Origin: Alcanivoracaceae bacterium
GTDB taxonomy: Bacteria > Pseudomonadota > Gammaproteobacteria > Pseudomonadales > Alcanivoracaceae
Direction: 5' to 3'
DNA length: 64,000 nt
Assembly: GCA_029213045.1 (NCBI GenBank)
Contig: JARGPN010000009.1
Location: forward strand, 62,001 to 126,000
Under the pieces are notes generated by a model. It was given only the letters and a program-made list of their open reading frames with translations, was not told where the DNA came from and made no database searches. Shown here in pieces: positions 18,054-27,168 of this stretch (its first letter is position 1; each line of letters begins with the position of its first letter). The position numbers and the translations under genes are program-made.

Positions 18054-20383
18054 TACACACTTCTCCTCTTTCCTGACACCCACGATTCACGCCAGGATTC
18101 AAACTGCAATTGCGACATAGGCCGCGATAAACACTGTCCTTGAAGTCCGTCCACTTCCATAGCTTGCAAAACTTTCAGCATGTCCAGAGATTCAACACCG
18201 TCCGCAAACACGCGCACACCTAATCGATGTCCTAAAGCAATAATGGATTCAACAATTGCCTTATCCGCTTTACCGCGTAACAAACCCTCGACAAAACCAC
18301 TGTCTATATCAATTTCATCCACTTCCAACTCACGTAACAAAGCGAGAGATGATTTACCTGCACCGAACTGACTGATGGCCACTTTCACTTGTTGCCTACG
18401 CAAACGTCCTATCACATCTTTCACGACGTCGAGCGAGTCACTAGCTAGAGATTCGGTAATCTGCAGACACAACAGCGATTTATGCACACCATGTCTGCGC
18501 GTTGTATCAATGAGCCGCGTCACAAATGAAGGGTCATCTAAGTCTTGCGAAAAAACACTAATGCTGATGGGCACTACAATACGATTGCTGAACCATCCAC
18601 CCTGAACGTGACAACTTTGCTCTAGCACCCATTCATTAATTTCCGACATCAGACCGCTGTTTTCCGCTAACGAAATAAACTCCTGCGGCTCGATTTCGCC
18701 ATGCGTTGGATGTTCCCACTGCACAAATACCTCAGCGAGCACGTCCATCGGCTTACTAAAATCAATTTTAGGCTGGAACATCAACGACAATTGCTTGTTA
18801 GAGATGGCATCGCGTAAATCGCGGGTTAACTCTAAACGTCTACGACGGCGCGCATCCGCACTGGCATCATAAATAGTAACTTCTCCATGCTGATCGCGAG
18901 ACCGATACATAGCCTGCTCAGCACGTTGAATAAGAATATCCGCTTTCTCCCCATGTTGGGGCGCCAGCGCCACACCCATGTGCAGTCTAACGAGCGTTTT
19001 CAAATCGCCGGCCAAGGGCACCGACTCCAATGTCACCTTTTTCAACTTTCGCGTCACAGCCAGAGCATCAGTTTCGCTCGCACGGGGAAGAATCAGTAAA
19101 AAATCGTCCGATGCCAAACGGCATATCTTGGCGTCGCGCTGAACATTATTCTGCAAGGTCTTGGCAAGCCAACGCAGCACTTCATCACCCGCGTCTGAAC
19201 CTAGAGAATCATTCACTTCACGTAACCGATAGATATCCACTGAAATTAACGCAAATGGGCGAGCGTTCTTTTGCGTTAATAACGAATCGATAAATTCCTC
19301 GGCTGCCAAACTATTCGGCAAGCCGGTTAGCACGTCGCGGCGCGCCTGCTCATGAATATGTTTTTCGCGCTCAGAAATGGCGCTCTGCATACTGTCAAAC
19401 GCTTGGCCTAACTTCACAAACTCGGTAAACGACTGCTTCGGCAAATGGACTTTGTAATCGCCCTTACCGATACGTGTTGCCAGCCCGCCGAATTGACGCA
19501 GAGGACGTGTCATGCGACGAGACAACCATAAAGACAACAACAACACCAAGGCAAAACCACCGATCACTAAAAGGCCTAAGCGAATAGAAAGCGTTCGAAA
19601 AGGATCCGCTTCTGCAGCCATCGCCGCGTGTACAAAAACGCGTACGCCTTCACTACTGGACAGCGTAACCGGCATGGACATCAGCGCGATGTTGTGCAGA
19701 TTAATGATTTCAGGGTGGCTCTCATCAATCGCTAAAAGGCTGGAGCGATAGCTATCCCTGTCCGCAGTAGAATCTGGCAACGCCGACGTGGTGACAATGA
19801 CGTCATTTGCAGTGGACGACCGCACGAGCAGCGTCACATCCGCGCCGACGAGTGCTTTCATCTGCGCAATAAACTCTTCACCCATTTTGAACGACAACGT
19901 GATTCGTCCAACCGGATTCGGATTGCCTACCGGCATGCTAATCACCAGATAGGCATCCGCATCTATCGCTTGGATGATTATGTCGGTCTCTAGGTCATCC
20001 ACTTGGTCAGGCGTCAATGCCGCAGGCGCTTGCCCGCCTGATGCGACCAAACGACCATCGGTTAAACGCACCACCGCATGATTGGCGCCAATACGTTGCA
20101 TTTGATTCTGTAAAGCGGACACGATGGTGTCGTAGTCATTACTTGCGATGGCATCCTGAAACCCAAAGTCGTCCACCAACACGCCAACCGAGCTGGCTAC
20201 TTCTCCGGCACGCACGCCAAGCTGCTGGCGAAAATATTCACCGGTTTGCACCACGCTACCGCGCGCATTTTCATACACGGTATCCCGAATAATTTCGCGC
20301 GCTAACATTGCACCGGCACTGAGTAAAACAAGCAACAGCCCACTAATAGAAAGAAACAGTGCTCGAGAAAATTTAACGCGCAA
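18053..20383 (-). CDS. Cache-HAMP-GGDEF-EAL protein with degenerate catalytic motifs (LapD-like receptor)
   Basis: The 776-residue membrane protein has TM1 at about residues 8-28, a periplasmic Cache-like domain (30-260), and TM2 at about 268-288. HAMP (RRMTRPLRQFGGLATRIGKGDY), GGDEF (about 350-500) and EAL (about 520-765) domains follow. Both enzymatic sites look dead. GGDEF reads ASDDF. The EAL motif reads EVF. The DDFG metal motif reads SQFG (671-674), and KIDxxF reads DIDSGF. The protein is therefore probably a c-di-GMP receptor or transducer like LapD rather than an enzyme. It overlaps the cupredoxin gene upstream by 11 nt and DUF3034 downstream by 1 nt. The likely signal comes from the periplasm. 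Confidence 0.88.
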   Translation of the reverse strand: MRVKFSRALFLSISGLLLVLLSAGAMLAREIIRDTVYENARGSVVQTGEYFRQQLGVRAGEVASSVGVLVDDFGFQDAIASNDYDTIVSALQNQMQRIGANHAVVRLTDGRLVASGGQAPAALTPDQVDDLETDIIIQAIDADAYLVISMPVGNPNPVGRITLSFKMGEEFIAQMKALVGADVTLLVRSSTANDVIVTTSALPDSTADRDSYRSSLLAIDESHPEIINLHNIALMSMPVTLSSSEGVRVFVHAAMAAEADPFRTLSIRLGLLVIGGFALVLLLSLWLSRRMTRPLRQFGGLATRIGKGDYKVHLPKQSFTEFVKLGQAFDSMQSAISEREKHIHEQARRDVLTGLPNSLAAEEFIDSLLTQKNARPFALISVDIYRLREVNDSLGSDAGDEVLRWLAKTLQNNVQRDAKICRLASDDFLLILPRASETDALAVTRKLKKVTLESVPLAGDLKTLVRLHMGVALAPQHGEKADILIQRAEQAMYRSRDQHGEVTIYDASADARRRRRLELTRDLRDAISNKQLSLMFQPKIDFSKPMDVLAEVFVQWEHPTHGEIEPQEFISLAENSGLMSEINEWVLEQSCHVQGGWFSNRIVVPISISVFSQDLDDPSFVTRLIDTTRRHGVHKSLLCLQITESLASDSLDVVKDVIGRLRRQQVKVAISQFGAGKSSLALLRELEVDEIDIDSGFVEGLLRGKADKAIVESIIALGHRLGVRVFADGVESLDMLKVLQAMEVDGLQGQCLSRPMSQLQFESWRESWVSGKRRSV

Positions 20384-21053
20384 AGGGGTTACTCCTAATT
20401 AGAGGATTTGAAACAGGACGTTGGGGAATACGCGGATCAGCACCTATCTCGCCAAGATCAAAACGTAGATTGATATCCCGTGAAGTCGACAACAAACGGG
20501 TCGAACGCGTTTGTGACCCAGACTTCTTTTGCCAGGGGTGCAGTACTTCAATTTCATACTCACCGGCAGGCAACGCATCAAACGTTGCTTTACCTGTCGC
20601 ATCAGTTAACGCGAACTGCGGCGCGTCGGTGACATAAATAAACGCCTGCATTCGGTCGTGGATATGGCAGCCAATCGGCACCAAGCCAACTTGATCGAAC
20701 TCCACGGGGTCAGCTTCACGTCCGGCATACAGCCGCGTGACAAATCGTTTAACGCGAGAAAATGAATACACTTGATGGCGGGTGCTATCGAGATTCGGGA
20801 AGGCAACGCGACTATCGCGACGTACTACCAAGACATGCGGCTGAAACTGCGTGCGGATTTGCGCCATCTCTGGGTGCTCAGACCCAGCCACAGCTAGAGA
20901 CGAAGGCCCTTTGAGCGTAACGATTGCATTGGCTAACGGCGTACCACGTTCATCTTTCGCAAAAACGTTGATCCCAGCTGCGATGGCAACGTTCGAGAAC
21001 AACAACGCGGCAATAGAAGCGCCCACAATAAGGGGCATTTGGCGCACAGACAC
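20373..21053 (-). CDS. Cupredoxin-like periplasmic protein ('methylamine utilization' family)
   Basis: The 226-residue protein has a signal peptide (about residues 1-26, AIAA|GI). It then shows a plastocyanin/azurin-like beta fold with a possible type-1 copper ligand set: His93 (TRHQVYSF), Cys129, His132 and Met135 in GCHIHDRM. Residues 140-190 form a carboxypeptidase-regulatory-like beta module (TDATGKATFDALPAGEYEIEVLHPW). Databases commonly name such proteins methylamine utilization protein, but no methylamine dehydrogenase genes are here. It is the first gene of the cluster. It may bind copper and transfer electrons, or signal to the overlapping GGDEF/EAL receptor; that is inference. Confidence 0.8.
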   Translation of the reverse strand: MSVRQMPLIVGASIAALLFSNVAIAAGINVFAKDERGTPLANAIVTLKGPSSLAVAGSEHPEMAQIRTQFQPHVLVVRRDSRVAFPNLDSTRHQVYSFSRVKRFVTRLYAGREADPVEFDQVGLVPIGCHIHDRMQAFIYVTDAPQFALTDATGKATFDALPAGEYEIEVLHPWQKKSGSQTRSTRLLSTSRDINLRFDLGEIGADPRIPQRPVSNPLIRSNPFAR

Positions 21054-21205
21054 AGTTGGAGCTCCCGTTGCATGCCGCCTTCGAAGACTTATTGCGAAGC
21101 GTGCTATGCATATAATTGGTGAATTGTTTACACATATTCACTCAATCAACGTGAAGCCAATGTGATATCGGGCGTTCTCATTAGACATTTTACAAGTAAT
21201 TAACA

Positions 21206-23002
21206 TTAAACACTGGGCTCGCCACTCGACGCGTGCTGTTGGATCTCCCACAACCGGGCGTACAAACCATTACGCCGTAGTAAGTCACCATGGGTGCCCT
21301 GCTCTGCCACCTGCCCGCCGTCTAGCACAATAATCAGGTCCGCATCTTTAATAGTGGAGAGACGGTGCGCGATCACCAAGGTGGTTTGCTGGTGCGAGAT
21401 TTCGCTAATAGCCTGCAAGATGACCTTTTCCGACTGACTGTCCAAGGACGAGGTGGCCTCATCAAAGACCATAATCTCTGGTTGCTTGAGCAAGGCCCGC
21501 GCTATAGAGACCCGCTGTTTCTCGCCACCGGAGAGCTTTAACCCGCGCTCACCCACTAACGTTTTCTCTTGCTCAGGCAGCTCGGCGATAAAATCCTTGA
21601 GGTGCGCCATGCCAATTGCCTTCCACACTTCATCGTCGGTGGCAGCAATACGTCCGTAACGCACGTTTTCAAAAATACTGGTGTTAAATAACACCGTGTC
21701 TTGCGGCACCACACCAATGTGCGAGCGCAATGACCCCTGCGTGACCTGCCGAATGTCCTGTCCATCAATAAGAATCTCGCCGCTGGTAACATCGTAAAAA
21801 CGGAACAGCAACTTAAATAAGGTCGACTTTCCTGCGCCACTGCTGCCGACCACTGCCACTTTCTTATTGGCGGGCACGGTAAACGTCACTCCATTCACAA
21901 TGCCGCGCTCCGGGGTGTAATGAAATCTCACATCACGAAATTCGATTTCGCCTTTGCTTACCTGTAACGCTTTAGCATCCGCTGTATCCGACACCGCAGG
22001 CTTCACCTTTAACAGCGCAAACATATTTTCGATGTTCGCCATGGAGCCTTTCATTTCTCGATAGACAAAACCAAGAAAGTTCAGCGGCATAAATACTTGC
22101 ATCATAAACGCATTGATCAACACGAAGTCGCCCAGCGTCATGCTGCCCTGCGACACACGCAGCGCGGCAAGCACCATGGACGATGTCACCGCAGCGGCGA
22201 TGATCAGTGATTGGCCGCCGTTTAACGCAAATAACGACAAACGGTTTTTACGACGGGCCTGCTCCCACTGTTCTAAATTTTCATCGTAACCTTGAGCTTC
22301 AAACGATTCGTTAGTGAAATATTTTACCGTTTCATAGTTAAGTAAGCTGTCTATAGCGCGGGTGCTACTCGACGATTCCGCCTGATTCGCTTCGCGGACA
22401 AACGCCAAACGCCATTCCGTAGCAAAAATAGAAAAACTCACATAAGCCACCACGGACACAGCAACAATCAATGCGAACCAAGGGTCGTACTTCCACAGCA
22501 ATAAACCGATCACCATGCTAATTTCCAGCAAGGTCGGCAAAATATTGAACACCATAAAGCGCAACAAAAAGCTGATGCCATTGGTACCGCGCTCAATATC
22601 TCGCGATAAACCGCCGGTGCGACGATTAAGATGAAAATCTAAATCCAACGCATGCAGGTGACGAAATACCGCCAACCCCACACGCCGCATGGCACGCTCC
22701 GTTACGCGACCAAACAAGGTATCGCGTAACTCCCCAAACAACACATTAGAAAAGCGCACCACGCCATACGCCAATAACAACATCAGCGGCATCACAATCA
22801 ACTGATTGGCGCCCTTGGCATCCAGCGCATCAACAATATGTTTAAGGATAAAAGGCGCACCGACACTGGCCAGCTTTGTTAGCACCAAACACACCACGGC
22901 GAGCGCAATGCGAGTACGGAATTCCAACAAATAAGGAAATAAGGTTTTCAGCACCGACCAGTTGATCGGAGAGGACGGCGCGCTGTTTGTCATACCACGC
23001 AT
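21206..23002 (-). CDS. ATM1/HMT1-type ABC transporter (permease-ATPase)
   Basis: The 598-residue half-transporter, from the ATG at 23002, starts with TNSAPSSPINWSVLKTLFPYL, which matches the ATM1-like family N-terminus. Residues about 20-320 hold six membrane helices including the conserved LHALDLDFHLNRRTGGLSRDIERGT. The NBD has Walker A GSSGAGKSTLFKLL, LSGGEKQRVSIARALL and IMVFDEATSSLD. Family members export glutathione-linked or metal-complexed compounds, or protect against metals. The frame is open to 23152, but the extra 50 residues look like non-coding spacer. An ATG at 22993 is an alternative start. It is divergent from the reductase gene. Confidence 0.9.
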   Translation of the reverse strand: MRGMTNSAPSSPINWSVLKTLFPYLLEFRTRIALAVVCLVLTKLASVGAPFILKHIVDALDAKGANQLIVMPLMLLLAYGVVRFSNVLFGELRDTLFGRVTERAMRRVGLAVFRHLHALDLDFHLNRRTGGLSRDIERGTNGISFLLRFMVFNILPTLLEISMVIGLLLWKYDPWFALIVAVSVVAYVSFSIFATEWRLAFVREANQAESSSSTRAIDSLLNYETVKYFTNESFEAQGYDENLEQWEQARRKNRLSLFALNGGQSLIIAAAVTSSMVLAALRVSQGSMTLGDFVLINAFMMQVFMPLNFLGFVYREMKGSMANIENMFALLKVKPAVSDTADAKALQVSKGEIEFRDVRFHYTPERGIVNGVTFTVPANKKVAVVGSSGAGKSTLFKLLFRFYDVTSGEILIDGQDIRQVTQGSLRSHIGVVPQDTVLFNTSIFENVRYGRIAATDDEVWKAIGMAHLKDFIAELPEQEKTLVGERGLKLSGGEKQRVSIARALLKQPEIMVFDEATSSLDSQSEKVILQAISEISHQQTTLVIAHRLSTIKDADLIIVLDGGQVAEQGTHGDLLRRNGLYARLWEIQQHASSGEPSV

Positions 23003-23210
23003 CAATCGTATGCCTACAGAAGACTCAATGGCCGGCCAATTTAGCACACTCATCCGACTAGGCACGCCCCGCCGCTCAGCGATACTAAAATCCCTTCTGT
23101 TCACGCTACCTAACCAAGTAATTGCGTAATACAAAAATGAGCTAATCCACACACACCACCGTTAAGCAGAAAAAGCCTTGTCTTAACGATATTGTCGTCG
23201 GTACTCTGAA

Positions 23211-23227
23211 GCCAGCCTACTGCTGGC
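23211..23227. promoter_or_regulatory. Inverted repeat upstream of the reductase/desaturase pair
   Basis: GCCAGC-CTACT-GCTGGC lies about 50 nt before the reductase ATG, in the spacer divergent from the ATM1-type gene. It could be an operator or a leader hairpin. No T-run follows, so it is not a terminator. It does not resemble the PsrA motif seen at 50997. Confidence 0.35.
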
Positions 23228-23279
23228 GCTACGGCAGAGAGCTATTTCCTCAATAACGATAAATTCACGGGGAACCACA

Positions 23280-24398
23280 ATGCGCGAAAATCAACACCTA
23301 GAACCAGCGCGAAAGAAGTCCCCATGGTCCATTATGACTGCGGTAACGGACTATTTTGCTTGGCCACTGCGAACGTCCCACTATCTAGAGCTGGTGAACC
23401 CCCTCTGGACCACACATAAGCTGCAAGCGAGAGTGGTCGACGTCTGGGATGAAACCAAAGACGCCCGCACTATCACCCTTAGGCCCGGCCTGAACTGGCG
23501 CGGCCATCGCGCTGGCCAGCACATACGTGTGGGCATCCCCGTAGACGGAATGCATTACACCCGTACCTACACCATCTCCTCGCCGCCAGAACGCGACGAC
23601 GACTGCATTACCATCACGGTCAAAGCCATTGCCCACGGCACTATTTCTCACCATATCGTGCGCAATATTAAAGTCGGTGATTATTTGCCGATTGGCTTAC
23701 CACAAGGCGAATTCTATTTGCCGGACGCCCAGCCTGTGCTGCCGCTGTTTATCACCGCCGGTAGCGGCATCACCCCCGCCATCAGCATGTTACGCAGCCT
23801 GATTGCACAAGGACGGTTGCCCAACACTGAACACATCCACTATGCCCCGCATGAATTCGACGTGGTGCTCGGCAAAGATTTAAAGGCCATGGCGGAGCAA
23901 CATAAACGCTACAACCTGCATTTGATTTACACCCGCGAGCAAAACGAACAACGCAATAATCGTTTTTCAGCGGAACAGCTCACGCAACTCTGCCCCGACT
24001 GGAAGCAACGCGATATCTACGCCTGCGGGCCACCGTCCCTGCTTGAAGCGTTAGAAAAATGCTTTGAAGAAGCCGGTTGCGGCAGGCAACTACATATCGA
24101 ACGTTTCCGTGCCGCCTTTACCGAAATTCCCACCGACGCCGTTGGCGGGCGCGTGAAATTTGGGCGTAGCGATGTCGCCGTAGACGCAGACAGCACTACA
24201 CCGCTGCTGCGCGTTGCTGAAGAAAACGGCATGAACCCACCGCACGGTTGCCGCATGGGCATTTGCCACACTTGCAACACCACCCTCGTGTCCGGCTGTG
24301 TACGCGACTTACGTACCGGCAAAGTATTGAACGAAGTGGGCAGTATTGTGCAAACCTGTATTTGCGCCGCCGCGGGCGATTGCGAGCTAGATCTCTAA
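23280..24398 (+). CDS. Ferredoxin reductase (FAD/NAD plus 2Fe-2S), desaturase electron donor
   Basis: The 372-residue fusion has an FNR-like FAD/NAD(P)H domain (about residues 45-275, with HYTRTYTISSPP and ITAGSGITPAISMLRSL). Its C-terminal plant-type ferredoxin domain has cysteine spacing C-x4-C-x2-C...C in PPHGCRMGICHTCNTTLV and IVQTCICAA. Such reductases pass electrons from NAD(P)H to the adjacent membrane desaturase. The stop is 10 nt before the desaturase start, a clear operon. The ribosome site GGGGA lies 8 nt upstream. In Pseudomonas the equivalent pair has a TetR regulator (DesT) next to it; none is adjacent here. Confidence 0.92.
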   Translation: MRENQHLEPARKKSPWSIMTAVTDYFAWPLRTSHYLELVNPLWTTHKLQARVVDVWDETKDARTITLRPGLNWRGHRAGQHIRVGIPVDGMHYTRTYTISSPPERDDDCITITVKAIAHGTISHHIVRNIKVGDYLPIGLPQGEFYLPDAQPVLPLFITAGSGITPAISMLRSLIAQGRLPNTEHIHYAPHEFDVVLGKDLKAMAEQHKRYNLHLIYTREQNEQRNNRFSAEQLTQLCPDWKQRDIYACGPPSLLEALEKCFEEAGCGRQLHIERFRAAFTEIPTDAVGGRVKFGRSDVAVDADSTTPLLRVAEENGMNPPHGCRMGICHTCNTTLVSGCVRDLRTGKVLNEVGSIVQTCICAAAGDCELDL

Positions 24399-24408
24399 GG
24401 AGCTACAC

Positions 24409-25587
24409 ATGAACAGTCACAGCTTGCCGGTTAACTTAACCGACGAACAAATAGAAGAATTTGGCAGCGAACTGGATGCCATTCGCGATGAAGTGTTCGA
24501 CTCACGCGGAGAAAGAGACCGCGCCTATATTCTGAAAGTCATCAAAACCCAGCGCACCATGGCAGTGACCTCGCGCCTAGCGATTTATCTCAGCCTCTTC
24601 TTCCTGCCTGCGTGGGGCCACCCATTTGCCAGCTGGACAATAAGCTTAAGCATCATGGGTGCAGGGGCGTTCTTTCTTGGCATCGCAAAAATTCTAGAAA
24701 ACATGGAAATTGCTCACAATGTCTTGCACGGACAGTGGGATTGGATGAAGGACCCGGAAATTCAATCCAACACGTGGGAATGGGACACCATGAGCCCCTC
24801 GGACAGATGGATGCATTCTCATAACGTTGTTCACCACACCTGGACAAACGTGGTGGGTCGCGATCTGGATGTGGGCTACGGCATTATGCGCGTCACCCCA
24901 TTGCAAGAGTGGACACCTCGCTTTTTACTGCAACCTATCTATTTTATTTTGCTGATGCTTTTCTTTGAAGAAGGCGTCGCCCTGCATGAACAAACCATTG
25001 ATGATCATTTAAAAGGCAAAAAGACTTTCGCCGACGTAAAACCGCTGCTGCGCCGCATTGGCTATAAAGTTTGGCGTCAGGTTGCTAAGGACTATATCGC
25101 GTGGCCTCTGGCCGCCGCATTGGTTGCTGTGCCGATTTCCTTTTTCTTTCCGTTTCCACCACTACTGGTGTTTGCCCTCGTCGCAGGCGCAAATGCCGTG
25201 GCCAACGTGATCCGCAATATCTGGGCATTTATGATTATTTTCTGCGGTCATTTCCCAGACGACGTGCACAACTTTACCGAGGCACAGGTAGAAGGTGAAA
25301 CGCGCGCCCGTTGGTACCTTCGCCAAATGCTGGGCAGCGCCAACATCGAGGGTGGCAAGTTATTTCATGTGTTATCGGGCAACTTGTCGCATCAAATTGA
25401 ACACCATCTGTTCCCCGACATGTGCAGCAACCGCTACCCAGAAGTGGCACCGCGGGTTCGCGCGCTGGCCGCACGCTACGGTGTCCCCTATAACAGTGCT
25501 TCACTCACTCGGCAGTTTGGTACCACGTGGCTGAATAACTTACGCATGGCCTTCCCCGGCGGGAAAGTACAAGGCGCCACAGCTTAA
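24409..25587 (+). CDS. Membrane fatty acid (acyl-CoA/acyl-lipid) desaturase
   Basis: The 392-residue protein has four hydrophobic segments (about 55-75, 80-100, 180-200, 225-265) and the three histidine boxes of di-iron membrane desaturases. These are HNVLHG (about 105), HSHNVVHHTW (about 140) and SHQIEHHLFPD (about 328). The HQIEHH third box places it in the DesA3/linoleoyl-type subgroup, but the regiospecificity cannot be read from sequence. It needs the reductase encoded just upstream. The product is oxygen-dependent membrane lipid unsaturation. A strong terminator follows at once. Confidence 0.92.
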   Translation: MNSHSLPVNLTDEQIEEFGSELDAIRDEVFDSRGERDRAYILKVIKTQRTMAVTSRLAIYLSLFFLPAWGHPFASWTISLSIMGAGAFFLGIAKILENMEIAHNVLHGQWDWMKDPEIQSNTWEWDTMSPSDRWMHSHNVVHHTWTNVVGRDLDVGYGIMRVTPLQEWTPRFLLQPIYFILLMLFFEEGVALHEQTIDDHLKGKKTFADVKPLLRRIGYKVWRQVAKDYIAWPLAAALVAVPISFFFPFPPLLVFALVAGANAVANVIRNIWAFMIIFCGHFPDDVHNFTEAQVEGETRARWYLRQMLGSANIEGGKLFHVLSGNLSHQIEHHLFPDMCSNRYPEVAPRVRALAARYGVPYNSASLTRQFGTTWLNNLRMAFPGGKVQGATA

Positions 25588-25594
25588 CTTCTAA

Positions 25595-25630
25595 CAAAAC
25601 CGGCAACGTTAATATGCGTTGCCGGTTTTG
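25595..25630 (+). terminator. Strong terminator after the desaturase gene
   Basis: A 14-bp perfect stem, CAAAACCGGCAACG / CGTTGCCGGTTTTG, has an 8-nt AT loop and carries the T-run inside the 3' arm. It begins 8 nt after the desaturase stop. Confidence 0.9.
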
Positions 25631-25839
25631 TTATTAGCTGGGGTTATCGCACCGCGCTCATTGCCAGCCTTAACTCACCTCGTTGCTCCTCGAGTGAAAC
25701 CGGAGCCATCGTACCAATAAACAAACGCTCTCTTTCCATATACCATCCATGTAATGTACTTTTAATATCAGAGATTAATACCAAAATAATAAAAGGTGCT
25801 TTCTAAAGCTCCCATAGCGATATCCATCGAGGAAAAAGA

Positions 25840-27117
25840 ATGGCCCTGCGCGACGACGATGCTCTACCCAGCGATGACCGCTCTCCTGACAACGCGCCAA
25901 TAGATAAGCCCATTTTTCTCTCGAACCCCATGGACTGGCGTCCAATAGATCGATTTATCCTACTCGGCAGTTTAGTTCTCCTCGCCCCAGGCATGTTTGC
26001 TCTCAGCCTGTTAGGCACTCTGATGATGGCGCCCGAATACGTAAACATCGGTATCGCCAAACCGCTGCTCGCTTTATACGGATTGCACGTCGCCGTATTG
26101 CTTGTGTGTATCGCTGTTGCCGTACGTCGCCGCCAACACACCAATGACTGGCCGTTTTTTGAAAACATTATCATCGGTGGATTCATCATCGACGTCATGT
26201 TGAGCAGCTACCTAACAGGTTCGCATTTCACTGAAGGATTATTGCTGCTGTTTCTCGGCGTCAACATTACTTCTGCCCTCGCCCGCGTAGAAAAAATACG
26301 CTTTTCATTTTTTTTCGTGATCGCCGCGCTCATTACCATGGCGTGGATAGATTTTTCCGGCGTATTCAAACATGCGCCCATGTTAGAACGTTCCTTGTTC
26401 CATCCGGACGGATCGCCTGTTCTGGGATGGCTCATTGTCCAAGTAAACATCGCTGCCATTCTTTCCTCGCTTATTTATTTATGCCTCCTTGCGGTAAAAC
26501 GTTGGGTTGAGAGAGAAGATCTTTACCGAGAAATGTCCACCATCGACGGCCTCACCCGCCTCACCAATCGCAATTCATTTATTCAACGCGGCCAAGAAGA
26601 ACTCGCCCGCGTGCAACGGCAAACCAGCGTGTCGCCCCACGCACTCGCCTGCATCATGCTCGACCTCGATCACTTCAAACGCATCAACGATACCTGGGGC
26701 CATCACGCCGGCGACAAAGTGCTCGTCACCGCCTCAAATATCATGATGGAAAACGCCCGCCGCTATGACGAAGTCGGTCGCTACGGCGGCGAAGAATTTG
26801 CCATCCTGCTACCCGGCGTGACCATGGATATCGCCGCGAAAATTGCTGAGCGCCTGCGCAAACGCATCAGCGACGCAGAAATAGAAGTAGACGGCCAAAC
26901 CATTAAAGTCACCGCAAGCCTCGGCGTCGCCTGTTTCCCCTCCGCCGACGTACACGACATGAACGACCTGCTTAAAGCCGCCGACAGCGCACTTTATGAA
27001 GCAAAAGATGGCGGCCGAAATCGCGTCGTCCTCGCGAAAACCGTTGAAGCACAAAATGAAAAAACAGAAGAACCCATCGCGGCAAGCGCGATTGATTTGA
27101 GCGGAAGCGGCGCTTAG
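25840..27117 (+). CDS. Membrane-anchored diguanylate cyclase (GGDEF)
   Basis: The 425-residue protein has an N-terminal membrane domain with about six helices (residues 45-225) and a C-terminal GGDEF domain (about 230-400). The active site is intact: GGEEF in GRYGGEEFAILLPG. The substrate segment DLDHFKRINDTWGHHAGDKVL and ASLGVACFP are also present. An RxxD-type I-site is not evident before GGEEF; the residues there are NARRYDEVGR. It should make c-di-GMP from GTP under control of the membrane domain. The ribosome site GAGGAAAAAG is excellent. It is a single gene, with a terminator-like hairpin after it. Confidence 0.92.
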   Translation: MALRDDDALPSDDRSPDNAPIDKPIFLSNPMDWRPIDRFILLGSLVLLAPGMFALSLLGTLMMAPEYVNIGIAKPLLALYGLHVAVLLVCIAVAVRRRQHTNDWPFFENIIIGGFIIDVMLSSYLTGSHFTEGLLLLFLGVNITSALARVEKIRFSFFFVIAALITMAWIDFSGVFKHAPMLERSLFHPDGSPVLGWLIVQVNIAAILSSLIYLCLLAVKRWVEREDLYREMSTIDGLTRLTNRNSFIQRGQEELARVQRQTSVSPHALACIMLDLDHFKRINDTWGHHAGDKVLVTASNIMMENARRYDEVGRYGGEEFAILLPGVTMDIAAKIAERLRKRISDAEIEVDGQTIKVTASLGVACFPSADVHDMNDLLKAADSALYEAKDGGRNRVVLAKTVEAQNEKTEEPIAASAIDLSGSGA

Positions 27118-27120
27118 TAA

Positions 27121-27168
27121 ATGGTACGGGTGCGAAGCGCTAGGTTCGCCCTCGCACCATCAAAAAAA
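27121..27168. terminator. Convergent terminator between the diguanylate cyclase and VIT genes
   Basis: ATGGT...GGTGCGAA pairs with TTCGCCCTCGCACCAT with two mismatches, and AAAAAA/T-run sequence lies on the 3' side. It sits between the two convergent stops and probably serves both. Confidence 0.6.
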
